DNA of 64,000 nucleotides from Pseudoalteromonas sp. S2755 (GTDB taxonomy: Bacteria; Pseudomonadota; Gammaproteobacteria; Enterobacterales; Alteromonadaceae): assembly GCF_005886535.1 (NCBI RefSeq), contig NZ_PNDS01000001.1, forward strand, positions 1 through 64,000, written 5' to 3'. Both the position numbers and the translations under genes were made by a program. Of this stretch, positions 44,048 through 52,396 are shown one piece after another. Below the pieces are notes generated by a model, which did no database searches, was not told the origin of the DNA, and saw nothing but the letters and a program-made list of their open reading frames with translations. The stretch's first letter is position 1; every line of letters begins with the position of its first letter.

Positions 44048-44259
44048 TCATTATTTCCTTGCTCCACCAGCGTTTGTAACAACTCGCTGCATTCTTTAGT
44101 TGCCTTAATAATCGTGTTAGCTATCTCGATTATCTGTTGCTGAGAACCGGGTTGTTCAGCAATAAGCTTAATCAACTCTGAATTCATTGAAATTTGATTC
44201 AAAGGTTTGCGTGCGTCGTGCACTAATTTCGCAAGCTCACCTTGACCATGTTGTGTCAT
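44044..44259 (-). CDS. 71-residue stand-alone H-box (DHp-like) protein
   Basis: A tiny protein whose central part LVHDARKPLNQISMNSELIK copies the HisKA H-box (pattern H-D/E-x-R-x-P-L-x-x-I) with His14 as the potential phospho-acceptor. The rest could form the second helix of a dimerisation hairpin (QQQIIEIANTIIKATKECSE). There is no ATPase domain. The SD GGGGAGG is excellent and the gene is coupled to both neighbours (15 bases after the NtrC-type gene, GTGA overlap with the kinase). It might be a phosphotransfer intermediate or a decoy for the regulator; this is inference. Confidence 0.75.
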   Translation of the reverse strand: MTQHGQGELAKLVHDARKPLNQISMNSELIKLIAEQPGSQQQIIEIANTIIKATKECSELLQTLVEQGNNE

Positions 44260-44274
44260 TGTTCCTCCCCGAAA

Positions 44275-45678
44275 TTATGACTGTGTTTCTCCCTCATAGG
44301 CGTTTAAACGGTTGTAGAGTGTTTTTGTACTGATCCCAAGCATTCGCGCAGCTAGTGTCTTGTTACCTTCTACTGATTCTAACGTCTGGTAGATCAGCTC
44401 TCTTTCTACTTCTTCAATCGTTTTACCTGGCTTCATTTCTGGCGTTGCTACTTGAATCGCATTTGCTCTACTTGATGTGCCCGCCTGTGGCGGAATTGGA
44501 GTGCGATTTAACTGCGCATGTTCCACCATGCGTTTAGCCTGTGCGAATGGTGAGGCGAAGTTCGTATCAAATACTAAGCTATGGTCATCGTGGTCCGCCA
44601 TAATATAGGCACGATGAATAGTGTGCTTGAGTTCTCGTACATTCCCAGGCCAATCATATTCAACCAAGCGGCTCATATCCGCTGCCTTGATCACATATTG
44701 ACTATTACCTTTTTTATTCAAACCTTGCAAAAAATGCTCGGCGAGTAAAGGGATGTCTTCTTTTCTCTCTCTGAGTGGTGGAATATGGATTGGAAATACC
44801 GCCAAACGAAAATAAATGTCTTCTCGCAGTACATCATTGGTAGCAATATCTTCAACGCTACGGTTAGTCGCCGATATCACCCGGCAATTTACTTTTATCG
44901 GCTTTGTGCCTCCGACTCGTGTCACCGTATGTGTTTCGAGTACACGTAGCAAGTTTGGCTGTTGCTCGATCGGCATTTCGGTTAATTCATCCAAAAACAA
45001 AGTGCCATTCTCTGCTTGTTCAAATACTCCGACTTTTTGAGCATTTGCTCCCGTAAACGCGCCTTTTTCGTGACCAAATAGTTCGCTACCGATCAAGTCT
45101 TTCGGGATTGCACCACAGTTTACGTTAACCAAGTCCCCCGTCACCGCGCTAGCATTGTGAATTGCACGGGCAAACATTTCTTTACCAACGCCACTTTCCC
45201 CCATCAACATCACGTTTGCGTCGGTGCTTGCCACTCGCTCTATCATCTTATATAGATGCTTCATTTTGGCAGACTCACCCAGCAACACACCAAAATGTGC
45301 TTGACTCTCTGTTCGCTTGGGTTTGTTCTTCGAAGGGCTTAACGCATTCCTAAAATCATCCGCATCAACGGGCTTAGTGAGATAATTCAATCCATCATGA
45401 CAAAGCTGCGACAGGGCTGACTTTACTGATGGATGTCCCGTAACCATAGTTATGGGTGTACGGATCCCCGCAGCTCTAATTTCATCAACTAGATGTAAAC
45501 CACTGCCATCTGGCAGCATAAAATCAAGAAAGATATGATCAAAGCTTTGCGTTTCTAGCCATTGTCTGGCCGACGCCAAATCATTCGCTAGGCAAGCATC
45601 ATGCCCCAAATATTCGACAATGCGACAGGCCAGCTCTGCAAAATCATGATCATCATCTACTAATAAAACGGTTTTCAA
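44275..45678 (-). CDS. Sigma54-dependent response regulator (NtrC family)
   Basis: A 467-residue REC-AAA+-Fis activator. The REC has acidic LLVDDDHDFAE and phospho-aspartate in FLDFMLPDGSG. The AAA+ domain has Walker A GESGVGKE, the sigma54-contacting loop ELFGHEKGAFTGA, Walker B GTLFLDELTEMP and the arginine finger region LREDIYFRL. The Fis-type HTH is TLAARMLGISTKTLYNRL. An intact GAFTGA loop means it should activate sigma54 promoters, and such promoters lie within 10 kb. The start is TTG at 45678 with GAGAGGGA upstream. Confidence 0.95.
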   Translation of the reverse strand: MKTVLLVDDDHDFAELACRIVEYLGHDACLANDLASARQWLETQSFDHIFLDFMLPDGSGLHLVDEIRAAGIRTPITMVTGHPSVKSALSQLCHDGLNYLTKPVDADDFRNALSPSKNKPKRTESQAHFGVLLGESAKMKHLYKMIERVASTDANVMLMGESGVGKEMFARAIHNASAVTGDLVNVNCGAIPKDLIGSELFGHEKGAFTGANAQKVGVFEQAENGTLFLDELTEMPIEQQPNLLRVLETHTVTRVGGTKPIKVNCRVISATNRSVEDIATNDVLREDIYFRLAVFPIHIPPLRERKEDIPLLAEHFLQGLNKKGNSQYVIKAADMSRLVEYDWPGNVRELKHTIHRAYIMADHDDHSLVFDTNFASPFAQAKRMVEHAQLNRTPIPPQAGTSSRANAIQVATPEMKPGKTIEEVERELIYQTLESVEGNKTLAARMLGISTKTLYNRLNAYEGETQS

Positions 45679-45757
45679 TTGAGTCCCTCTCTCAATGCTC
45701 CAATAGTGTTTCCACTTTTGATTTTTATCTCACACACTAATGAATAGCCGAAAATAC

Positions 45758-47368
45758 CTAATTCGGAACCATTACGTTCAATGCATGTTTCTGGATCACT
45801 ATTTCAATATTTTTCGCACTTAGCACTTCACCATCTAGTGCAAAGTGTTGTTCTTGTTCAAATTCTATATTTATCTTTTCGCACTGCTCAGTGCGAATAT
45901 TAGAAGGTTTGCCGTCTAATTTAGGTAAAATAAGTTCGGCTACCGTAAAATTCTGCGCACCATCCGGTTCAACCGGCAAAATAGTAATATCTAGTTTGCC
46001 GTCGTCATAGATTGGCTCTCCATGACCTTGAGCAAGAATGGTGGTTTTAGGTGCCGCATTCGCTATAACCAGACTAACACAATCTATTTGAGATTGCTCA
46101 GCACCATCAAAGCTGACTTTAAAATTAAGAGGTTTATTCTCACTTACCGCCTGCCAAAGACCTCGAATGTAGGCGAGTTGCCCTGAGCTATTCTTTTCTT
46201 CACGCCCAGCCTTTTCGATCATTTCCTGCCCAAATCCAATTGCCGCAGCTAAAAGTGCGGTGCGGCCATTACAGTTCATTATATCAATAGGTTTAGTTTT
46301 ACCCGCTAAGATTGCTTCACAGGATCGGTTAATGGGATCTATTTTGGACAGTGAGCCGAGTAACACAGTCGCTAGAGAGTTGGCAGTTCCTAAAGGCAAA
46401 ATACCAAACTGGACATCACTTTGATGCACACCATGAGCAACACTTGCCAATGTGCCGTCACCGCCCCCTGCAATAATGATATTTGGCTGTTTATCAGACA
46501 GTATTCGTGTAGCCAAAGCAGCAACGTCTATCTCTTTCTCTGTAAAGTGAATGGATAAGTTATATTTTTCCGTCAGCATACCGACAATGTCGTTTTCATA
46601 GGTAAACCATTTACCTGATCCTGATACAGGGTTAATGATTAATGCCGCCTGCTCACTGTGGGTAAAGTTTTGACTGTGATGTAGCTTTGTTAATCCTTTT
46701 AGCTGATGCTTGTTTAACCTTGCCGTTTCACGGCGGTTTTGGATTTTCTCCAGTGCTTCACGGACGGTATAATCGGGGTTGGTTGCAAGCAAATATGCAG
46801 TGCAAAAGAACACTGAGCGTCCTCGGCCTAACGCACAATGCACCACAACCTTTCGCTTTAATTCATGCTGTGCTGCTATCCATGCCATGCCATGTGCTAA
46901 TTGCTCTGAGGTGGGTGCTTGATGATCTAGCACCGGAATATTGAGGTAATGTAGGCCTTGCTGCTCCGCAGACCAGTTTAGACCATCAAATTCGGCAGTT
47001 ACGTCTAAAATAGCCTCTATCCCTTCTGCCTTGAGCATATCCACATCGCTTGGGAATAACCGACAAGCAACAAATAAGTCATCAGTGAGCGGTTGAAATG
47101 CATCAACAACATCTCTGCCTCTTTCGATTGCATTGTATAAATGCACACAGCCTAAGTAAGGCCAAAATAGCCAAGTTATATACCAAGGAATTTTGCCTGT
47201 GCCGTGCTTTCTAAATATGTAAGGATAGTTAGTTGCATAAGCAAAAGTAACTAAAGAAATAGAGACGGTAAACCATGCAAGCGGCAACATTAGCCAAGAT
47301 CCTATACTGTGGACCGTCAGGGCGGCTAAACAGAGGCTTGCAAACAGGTAGTACTTGAGCATTTTCAT
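45758..47368 (-). CDS. Dual-specificity phosphatase / diacylglycerol kinase fusion protein
   Basis: A 536-residue protein with two N-terminal membrane segments (about residues 4-55), a dual-specificity phosphatase domain with the HCALGRGRS signature (H-C-x5-R), and a C-terminal DAGK catalytic domain: IINPVSGSGKW and IIAGGGDGTLASVAHGV. Cys and Arg of the phosphatase site are present. The fused activities suggest a lipid phosphorylation and dephosphorylation role at the membrane, but the substrates are unknown. The SD AAGGAAAGG precedes the ATG. Confidence 0.88.
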   Translation of the reverse strand: MKMLKYYLFASLCLAALTVHSIGSWLMLPLAWFTVSISLVTFAYATNYPYIFRKHGTGKIPWYITWLFWPYLGCVHLYNAIERGRDVVDAFQPLTDDLFVACRLFPSDVDMLKAEGIEAILDVTAEFDGLNWSAEQQGLHYLNIPVLDHQAPTSEQLAHGMAWIAAQHELKRKVVVHCALGRGRSVFFCTAYLLATNPDYTVREALEKIQNRRETARLNKHQLKGLTKLHHSQNFTHSEQAALIINPVSGSGKWFTYENDIVGMLTEKYNLSIHFTEKEIDVAALATRILSDKQPNIIIAGGGDGTLASVAHGVHQSDVQFGILPLGTANSLATVLLGSLSKIDPINRSCEAILAGKTKPIDIMNCNGRTALLAAAIGFGQEMIEKAGREEKNSSGQLAYIRGLWQAVSENKPLNFKVSFDGAEQSQIDCVSLVIANAAPKTTILAQGHGEPIYDDGKLDITILPVEPDGAQNFTVAELILPKLDGKPSNIRTEQCEKINIEFEQEQHFALDGEVLSAKNIEIVIQKHALNVMVPN

Positions 47369-47496
47369 TGCCTTTCCTTAATTATTTTTGTCGCCTACGG
47401 CTTTTTATTATCGCCTTATGCGGAATTCTCTTAGGGTTGTACATATGTAACTAAGTATAGGTATGCATTTCTTAATCTGCGCTGATTCATCAACTT

Positions 47497-47515
47497 GTTT
47501 ATGATAATCATAAAC
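47497..47515. promoter_or_regulatory. Fur-box-like perfect palindrome
   Basis: GTTTATGATAATCATAAAC is a perfect 19-base palindrome sharing 15 of 19 positions with the classic Fur box GATAATGATAATCATTATC (consensus from memory). It lies 130 bases upstream of the divergent kinase/phosphatase start and 214 bases upstream of the small membrane-protein gene. Confidence 0.55.
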
Positions 47516-47728
47516 ATACTTAACAATAGCTAAAACTATTCACAAGGAAATAAAAAGTGCATCTGGGTATTTTTAATGACTTATGCAGGCGTCGCTACAT
47601 AAGTATTCAGGCACCATTAATCCATTAAAATTTCTAATGTGAAAATCATAAAATTTATCAGTTGAATGAAGCATAAATGATCACCATAATGGCGATCCTT
47701 TAAACGCATTTGGAGAACCAAACAGACA

Positions 47729-47968
47729 ATGGCAAACGAGCTCGACTGGCTACTTAACTTAATATTACTTACTTTAGGTTTTGGTGCCTTTTTTATTAAC
47801 CATAAAACGCTACTAAGAGTAGCTGCTGTGTGCGCATGTAGCGTACTTTTTATCTCGTTTAGCCTAGATCTGATGAACACCAGTGTAATTTCTAACCTTA
47901 GCTTGATTTTGATAAATACTTTTTATCTATTCAAAGTCTACACCTTCGGTCAACTGGAAGTTCACTAG
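47729..47968 (+). CDS. Small hypothetical membrane protein
   Basis: A 79-residue protein with two to three hydrophobic segments (WLLNLILLTLGFGAFFI, VAAVCACSVLFISFSLDLM, SLILINTFYLFKVYTF). The pattern resembles the CBU_0592-type family of small membrane proteins, but I cannot confirm it. GGAG lies 13 bases before the ATG. The stop codon falls in the first of a series of short ACTAGTTC repeats. Confidence 0.6.
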   Translation: MANELDWLLNLILLTLGFGAFFINHKTLLRVAAVCACSVLFISFSLDLMNTSVISNLSLILINTFYLFKVYTFGQLEVH

Positions 47969-48016
47969 TTCTTTGTAGTAACTGGTTCTTGGCGACTAGT
48001 TCCTAGCGACTAGTTC
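47964..48016. repeat. Short degenerate tandem repeat of ACTAGTTC
   Basis: ACTAGTTC or ACTGGTTC occurs at 47964, 47981, 47995 and 48009, the last three at 14-base spacing (units GGCGACTAGTTCCT and AGCGACTAGTTCCC). It lies between two genes. Confidence 0.6.
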
Positions 48017-48076
48017 CCTATTTCACTTCGGTGCGCTAAAATCATGGCCATCATTGCTTGTTAATGGAGAAGCAGT

Positions 48077-48658
48077 ATGGCCATGACTGATGAAGAACTA
48101 TTTTTAGCTTCAATGGGCGACGTCACTCCTCTCGCTCAGGACAAAAAAGCAGAATTACGCCGTCATAAGAACGAACCAACCATTTCGCAACTTGCAAAAC
48201 GCGAAGCCGCCGAGCAAGAGCTTGAGTTTGATCCTAATTACTTATCTACAGAATACGTTGATTTATTAGATCCACACGATCTACTCGCCTATAAAAAATG
48301 CGGTGTTCAAGATGGCGTGTATAAAAATCTCAGATTAGGTAAATATCAAGTTGATGCCACCTTAGACTTACATGGCAAACCCTTTCATGATGCTCGTAAG
48401 GCTTTATTTGACTTTATTACTGATTGCCATGCAAAAAGCATTCGGGTGTTGTTGTTAAGGCATGGTATTGGCTTAAACAGTAAACCCTTTCCTGCTGTAC
48501 TGAAAAGCTATACCAATAAATGGCTGCAAGAAATGACACAAGTGTTAGCATTCCACTCTGCATTAAAATGCCATGGTGGTAGTGGCTCTACTTACGTACT
48601 ACTAAGAAAGAGTGAAGAGAAGAAACAAGAAAATAGAGAGCGTCACGCTAAACGCTAA
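48077..48658 (+). CDS. smrA: Smr-domain endonuclease-like protein (SmrA/YdaL type)
   Basis: A 193-residue protein with a basic N-terminal region and a C-terminal Smr domain: LDLHGKPFHDARKALFDFI, then IRVLLLRHGIG and LAFHSALKCHGGSGSTYVLL. The LDLHG and HGGSGSTYV patterns are the nuclease-type Smr signature. E. coli SmrA (YdaL, 187 residues) has DNA endonuclease activity. The SD GGAGAAG precedes the ATG. Confidence 0.87.
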   Translation: MAMTDEELFLASMGDVTPLAQDKKAELRRHKNEPTISQLAKREAAEQELEFDPNYLSTEYVDLLDPHDLLAYKKCGVQDGVYKNLRLGKYQVDATLDLHGKPFHDARKALFDFITDCHAKSIRVLLLRHGIGLNSKPFPAVLKSYTNKWLQEMTQVLAFHSALKCHGGSGSTYVLLRKSEEKKQENRERHAKR

Positions 48659-48666
48659 AAAACAAA

Positions 48667-48690
48667 AAGCCGAGTATAACTCGGCTTATT
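48667..48690 (+). terminator. Terminator after smrA
   Basis: AAGCCGAGT (48667-48675) pairs with ACTCGGCTT (48679-48687) around ATA. The T-tract is short (ATTT). Confidence 0.6.
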
Positions 48691-48820
48691 TGCTATTTGC
48701 GGTGGGTGTCGTCCCCTGAAGTTCATTTGCACTTGCTTGATTAAACCAAGCCGATACACCTAACAAAATAACCGAAACCACAACAAGTGATAATTTCGCG
48801 CCACCTTGACTTTGCTTCAT
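48686..48820 (-). CDS. 44-residue small membrane/exported protein
   Basis: A short minus-strand frame starting at the ATG at 48820, preceded by AAAAGG. The N-terminus MKQSQGGAKLSLVVVSVILL is followed by GVSAWFNQASA, which could be a membrane anchor or a signal peptide cut after ASA. The tail is short and polar. The frame ends in the smrA terminator hairpin. No family recognised. Confidence 0.45.
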   Translation of the reverse strand: MKQSQGGAKLSLVVVSVILLGVSAWFNQASANELQGTTPTANSK

Positions 48821-48956
48821 GGGTTAGACCTTTTTATTATTGTTTTTTTGTTAAATTAATGCATCATTCACAAACACTCAAGATGTTTTTTTATACAGTA
48901 GTTTATACTATTCTCTTTGCACCCTACACTGTGGCCAATTACAACCATTTAATCAT

Positions 48957-49883
48957 TTAGTAACCCTGTTTTTTCTGAACTAAATGAACGAGTGCTCTGC
49001 CCTCCTGGCTCGCTAAATAGTTGTTAGCAATTTGCTGCGCAGCCGTATTCAAACTGGTTAATGCGGCAACATGTGGAGTAATGCTAATGTTTGATTGCTG
49101 CCAAAAGGCATGTGATGCCGGAAGCGGTTCTGTGTCGAACACGTCTAAAATAGCCCCGCCAAACGTCTCCGTCGCTAATGCATTGAGTAAATCCGTCTCG
49201 TTAAGATGGCCACCTCTTGCGACATTAATGAGTACGCAATGATCTGGCGCGAGTGCAAACAGCTGGGCGTTCAATATCCCTTTTGTTTTTTCAGTCAGTG
49301 GCAAAAGACACACAAGATAATCAATGTCTGAAAGAAAAGCAGCTAGCTCATCTTGCCCACTGAAGTGCTCAATATTATCCAGTTGTTTTGCAGAGCCGGA
49401 CCAACCTTTGATTGTAAATCCATTTACGTGTAGCTTATGCGCGACCGCGAGGCCAAGTTGCCCCATCCCCATAATACCAACCGTGCGACCTGCTCTTGCG
49501 CGCCTTGGCTTCCATAATTGCTGAGATTGATTGTGCCCGTACTCTCTAACTCTAAGCTTATGGCTTAATAGTTGGCCTAATACATATTCAGCCATGTCAT
49601 CTGCCAAATTTGGGTCAACGATACGCGCAACTTCTACATGTGGTGGTAATAGTTGCATCGGAATGCTATCAACACCGGCACCATAGGAATGCACTACTTT
49701 TAAATTAGGAAGCTGTGACCATAGCGTCTCTGGCGCGTTCCATGCCAGTACAAACTCGACCTCCTTTAATAAGCTAACATCATCAACGGGCCATTCAAGC
49801 AAGGTGTGCTGCGGTAACAGTGCTGCTAACTTAGCAACTAACTTGTCATTATTACGACCAGTAACACAAATAAGTAAAGCCAT
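48957..49883 (-). CDS. D-2-hydroxyacid dehydrogenase (GhrA-like glyoxylate/hydroxypyruvate reductase)
   Basis: A 308-residue NAD(P)H-dependent reductase. The nucleotide-binding loop is GIMGMGQLGLAVA; catalytic residues are Arg in NVARGGHL, Glu in VFDTEPLP and His in ITPHVAA. Length and the VKVVHSYGAGVDS-like N-terminal strand (here LKVVHSYGAGVDSI) resemble GhrA of E. coli (312 residues). The 2-keto acid substrate is not certain. SD AAGGAAC lies before the ATG. The gene stands alone. Confidence 0.87.
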   Translation of the reverse strand: MALLICVTGRNNDKLVAKLAALLPQHTLLEWPVDDVSLLKEVEFVLAWNAPETLWSQLPNLKVVHSYGAGVDSIPMQLLPPHVEVARIVDPNLADDMAEYVLGQLLSHKLRVREYGHNQSQQLWKPRRARAGRTVGIMGMGQLGLAVAHKLHVNGFTIKGWSGSAKQLDNIEHFSGQDELAAFLSDIDYLVCLLPLTEKTKGILNAQLFALAPDHCVLINVARGGHLNETDLLNALATETFGGAILDVFDTEPLPASHAFWQQSNISITPHVAALTSLNTAAQQIANNYLASQEGRALVHLVQKKQGY

Positions 49884-49999
49884 ATTGTTCCTTTATTCTC
49901 CCGACACACTATCACTGCAAAATAAATGACATACCAATGCAACATGCTTGTCATTAATAGTTTTTACTCTTGCAAAAAAGCGCCAACAGGTGATGAAAA

Positions 50000-51721
50000 A
50001 TGATCAGTGTAGATAAAGTCATTGAAGCAAATCTTCCACAACTTGAAAACTCCCCAAAGGTAAAAGGTTTAGTAAAAAAAGGGCTTGGTTATCTCTTGCA
50101 TGAGCAAGAGTTTGTCGCGTTTGCTGACACCTACCCCCATTTGCAAGGGCTAGAGTTTGTCGAACAAGTGCTCGATGAGTTAGATTTTGACGCTCGCTTT
50201 AAACCAAAGCAAATAGAGCATATCCCAAGCGAAGGTCCGGTGGTGATCGTCGCAAACCACCCTATTGGCTCTTTAGATGCACTGGCACTAATCAAAGTGC
50301 TGGCGCAAGTACGGCCTGACTTAAAGGTTGTTGCTAATCGGATGTTGATGTCGGTTACACCAATGCATCCGCTACTACTGCCTGTTGATAACCTCTCAGG
50401 AGCCAGTAAAAAGCAAGAGTTGGCAAACATTCACAATCATTTAAAGTCTGAGGGGGCGCTACTCATCTTCCCTGCAGGTGAGGTTTCCCGCTTAAGCCCA
50501 ACAGGCATTAAAGACTGTAAATGGAACTCTGGCTTTTTAAGAATGGCTAAAAAAGCCAATTGCCCCATTCTGCCCATTTTTATCAAAGCGAAAAACAGTC
50601 CACTCTTTTACGGCACCAGTATGATTTATAAGCCTTTAGCCAGTTTATTATTGGTCAAAGAGATGTTTAAACAAAGACAAAAGTCGCTAGAATTTGAAAT
50701 AGGCGCCAGTATTCCTCCAGAGTCTTATCTTATTGATAACCTAAAAGACAAAGAGATAGTCGCACTTATTCGCAAGCAACTTTACCGCCTTGCCAGTAAA
50801 AAGCCACTGCCACTCAAAACGCAAACCCCTATTGCAGTTCCAGAAAATCGCAAAGAACTTAAAAAGGCAGTGGAAGCGTGCGAGTGTATCGGTGAAACAC
50901 CCGATGGCATGCAAATATACGTTTACCAATACACCGGCAGCTCAGTGATATTTAGAGAGCTTGGACGCCTTAGAGAAATTGCCTTTAGGGCCGTAGGAGA
51001 AGGGAGTGGTAACCGTCGTGATATCGATAAGTACGATATGCACTACCACCATTTATTGTTATGGGACACGAAACAACTTGAGCTGGTGGGTGCCTATCGC
51101 CTTGCAAGTGCCAAGCAAGTGATAGAAGAACACGGGCAAGCCGGGCTTTATACCGACAGCTTGTTTTCGTACAGTGAAGCCATGACCCCATACTTTGAAA
51201 AAGGCCTCGAACTTGGTCGCAGCTTTGTGCAGCCCAAGTACTGGGGTCGCAAGAGCCTAGATTACCTGTGGTATGGGATCGGTGCATTCGTAAAGCGCTA
51301 CCCAGAACACCGTTATATGTTTGGCGCAGTCAGTCTCTCAAACGCGTTACCGGATGAAGCAAAGGCCATGTTGGTGTATCACTACCAACATTACTTTTCA
51401 AACCTTGCAGGTATCGCCACGCCGAACAACGAAATGAAGCTAAGTAATGATCAGCTTAACCGTTATCAACACATGTTTAGTGGCGATGACATCAAAGAAG
51501 ATTTCGCAGAGCTCAAACATATTCTTGCTAATATGGGTGCTCAAGTCCCTACATTATTTAAGCAATATACGGAGCTTTGCGAAGAGCAAGGCGTGAACTT
51601 TCTGAGCTTTAGTATAGATCCCGACTTTAACAACTGTATCGATGGTCTGGTACTCGTTGACTTAGCGAAATTAAAAGAGCAAAAAGCGAAACGCTACCTA
51701 GGCGACAACCCGTACGGTTAA
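50000..51721 (+). CDS. olsF: OlsF-like bifunctional ornithine lipid acyltransferase
   Basis: A 573-residue two-domain protein. The N-terminal half is a PlsC-type acyltransferase: VIVANHPIGSLDALALI (NHxxxxD motif, with NHPIGSLD) and LLIFPAGEVSRLSP. The C-terminal half is a GNAT-like N-acyltransferase of the OlsB type: FRELGRLREIAFRAVGEGSG, then LVGAYRL, FEKGLELGRSFVQPKYWGR and MFGAVSLSN. This fusion matches OlsF, which makes ornithine lipid by adding both acyl chains. In a phosphate-poor sea this would save phospholipid (inference). No PHO box was identified. Confidence 0.85.
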   Translation: MISVDKVIEANLPQLENSPKVKGLVKKGLGYLLHEQEFVAFADTYPHLQGLEFVEQVLDELDFDARFKPKQIEHIPSEGPVVIVANHPIGSLDALALIKVLAQVRPDLKVVANRMLMSVTPMHPLLLPVDNLSGASKKQELANIHNHLKSEGALLIFPAGEVSRLSPTGIKDCKWNSGFLRMAKKANCPILPIFIKAKNSPLFYGTSMIYKPLASLLLVKEMFKQRQKSLEFEIGASIPPESYLIDNLKDKEIVALIRKQLYRLASKKPLPLKTQTPIAVPENRKELKKAVEACECIGETPDGMQIYVYQYTGSSVIFRELGRLREIAFRAVGEGSGNRRDIDKYDMHYHHLLLWDTKQLELVGAYRLASAKQVIEEHGQAGLYTDSLFSYSEAMTPYFEKGLELGRSFVQPKYWGRKSLDYLWYGIGAFVKRYPEHRYMFGAVSLSNALPDEAKAMLVYHYQHYFSNLAGIATPNNEMKLSNDQLNRYQHMFSGDDIKEDFAELKHILANMGAQVPTLFKQYTELCEEQGVNFLSFSIDPDFNNCIDGLVLVDLAKLKEQKAKRYLGDNPYG

Positions 51722-51804
51722 GCTCAAATACATTGATCCGCTGCAATAAAGATCGCTACACTGCGGTCTTTATTGTTGCTTACTGTTATCACGGGATCAT
51801 TTGT

Positions 51805-52287
51805 ATGCTCAAGCTACTTGGCCAAGCTGTCATCATTGTGCTGGTGTTTTTTGCCGTCTCAGCCTATCAAGAGAGGAACATGCTTGCCGACTCTGGAGAG
51901 CAAACAGCGCCGCCATTTCACCTACCCATTTTACAATCCAAGCAAACTTATTCGTCTATCCAGCTCAAAGGTCAACAAAGTATCGTGTATTTTTTTGCGC
52001 CTTGGTGCGGCGTATGTCGAGTGAGCATGCCGAATATTGATAAACTACATCAGCAGGGCAAAGTCAAAGCAGTGGCGATTGCGTTGGATTATCGTTCCAC
52101 TGAAGAAGTAACAAAGTTTGTCAGCGATCTACAATTAGACATGCCCGTATTACTCGGCAATCAGACCACGGCACAAGCGTATAAAGTGCAGGCTTACCCT
52201 ACATATTATGTACTTGATGAAGACTTCAAAGTAACTGAGCGCTCTGTAGGTTACTCATCCGAGATAGGGATCCGAGCGAGATTGTAA
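51805..52287 (+). CDS. Membrane-anchored thioredoxin-like protein (TlpA/DsbE type)
   Basis: A 160-residue protein with one N-terminal membrane segment (LGQAVIIVLVFFAVSAYQ) and a periplasmic thioredoxin fold with the active site FFAPWCGVCRVSMPNI (CGVC) and the cis-proline in VQAYPTYYVL. It would act in periplasmic disulfide reduction or isomerisation. I chose the ATG at 51805; the frame is open to a TTG at 51733, but the segment before is not family-like. It follows the OlsF-like gene by 83 bases. Confidence 0.85.
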   Translation: MLKLLGQAVIIVLVFFAVSAYQERNMLADSGEQTAPPFHLPILQSKQTYSSIQLKGQQSIVYFFAPWCGVCRVSMPNIDKLHQQGKVKAVAIALDYRSTEEVTKFVSDLQLDMPVLLGNQTTAQAYKVQAYPTYYVLDEDFKVTERSVGYSSEIGIRARL

Positions 52288-52396
52288 GAAATTTCATTAA
52301 ACCGCTTACAGTTAATTACGACTCTCTGAAATTAATCAACAATTATTTCGTTTAGGCTAACGCACATCTTAACAAAGGATGAATAGGAAGCCGACC

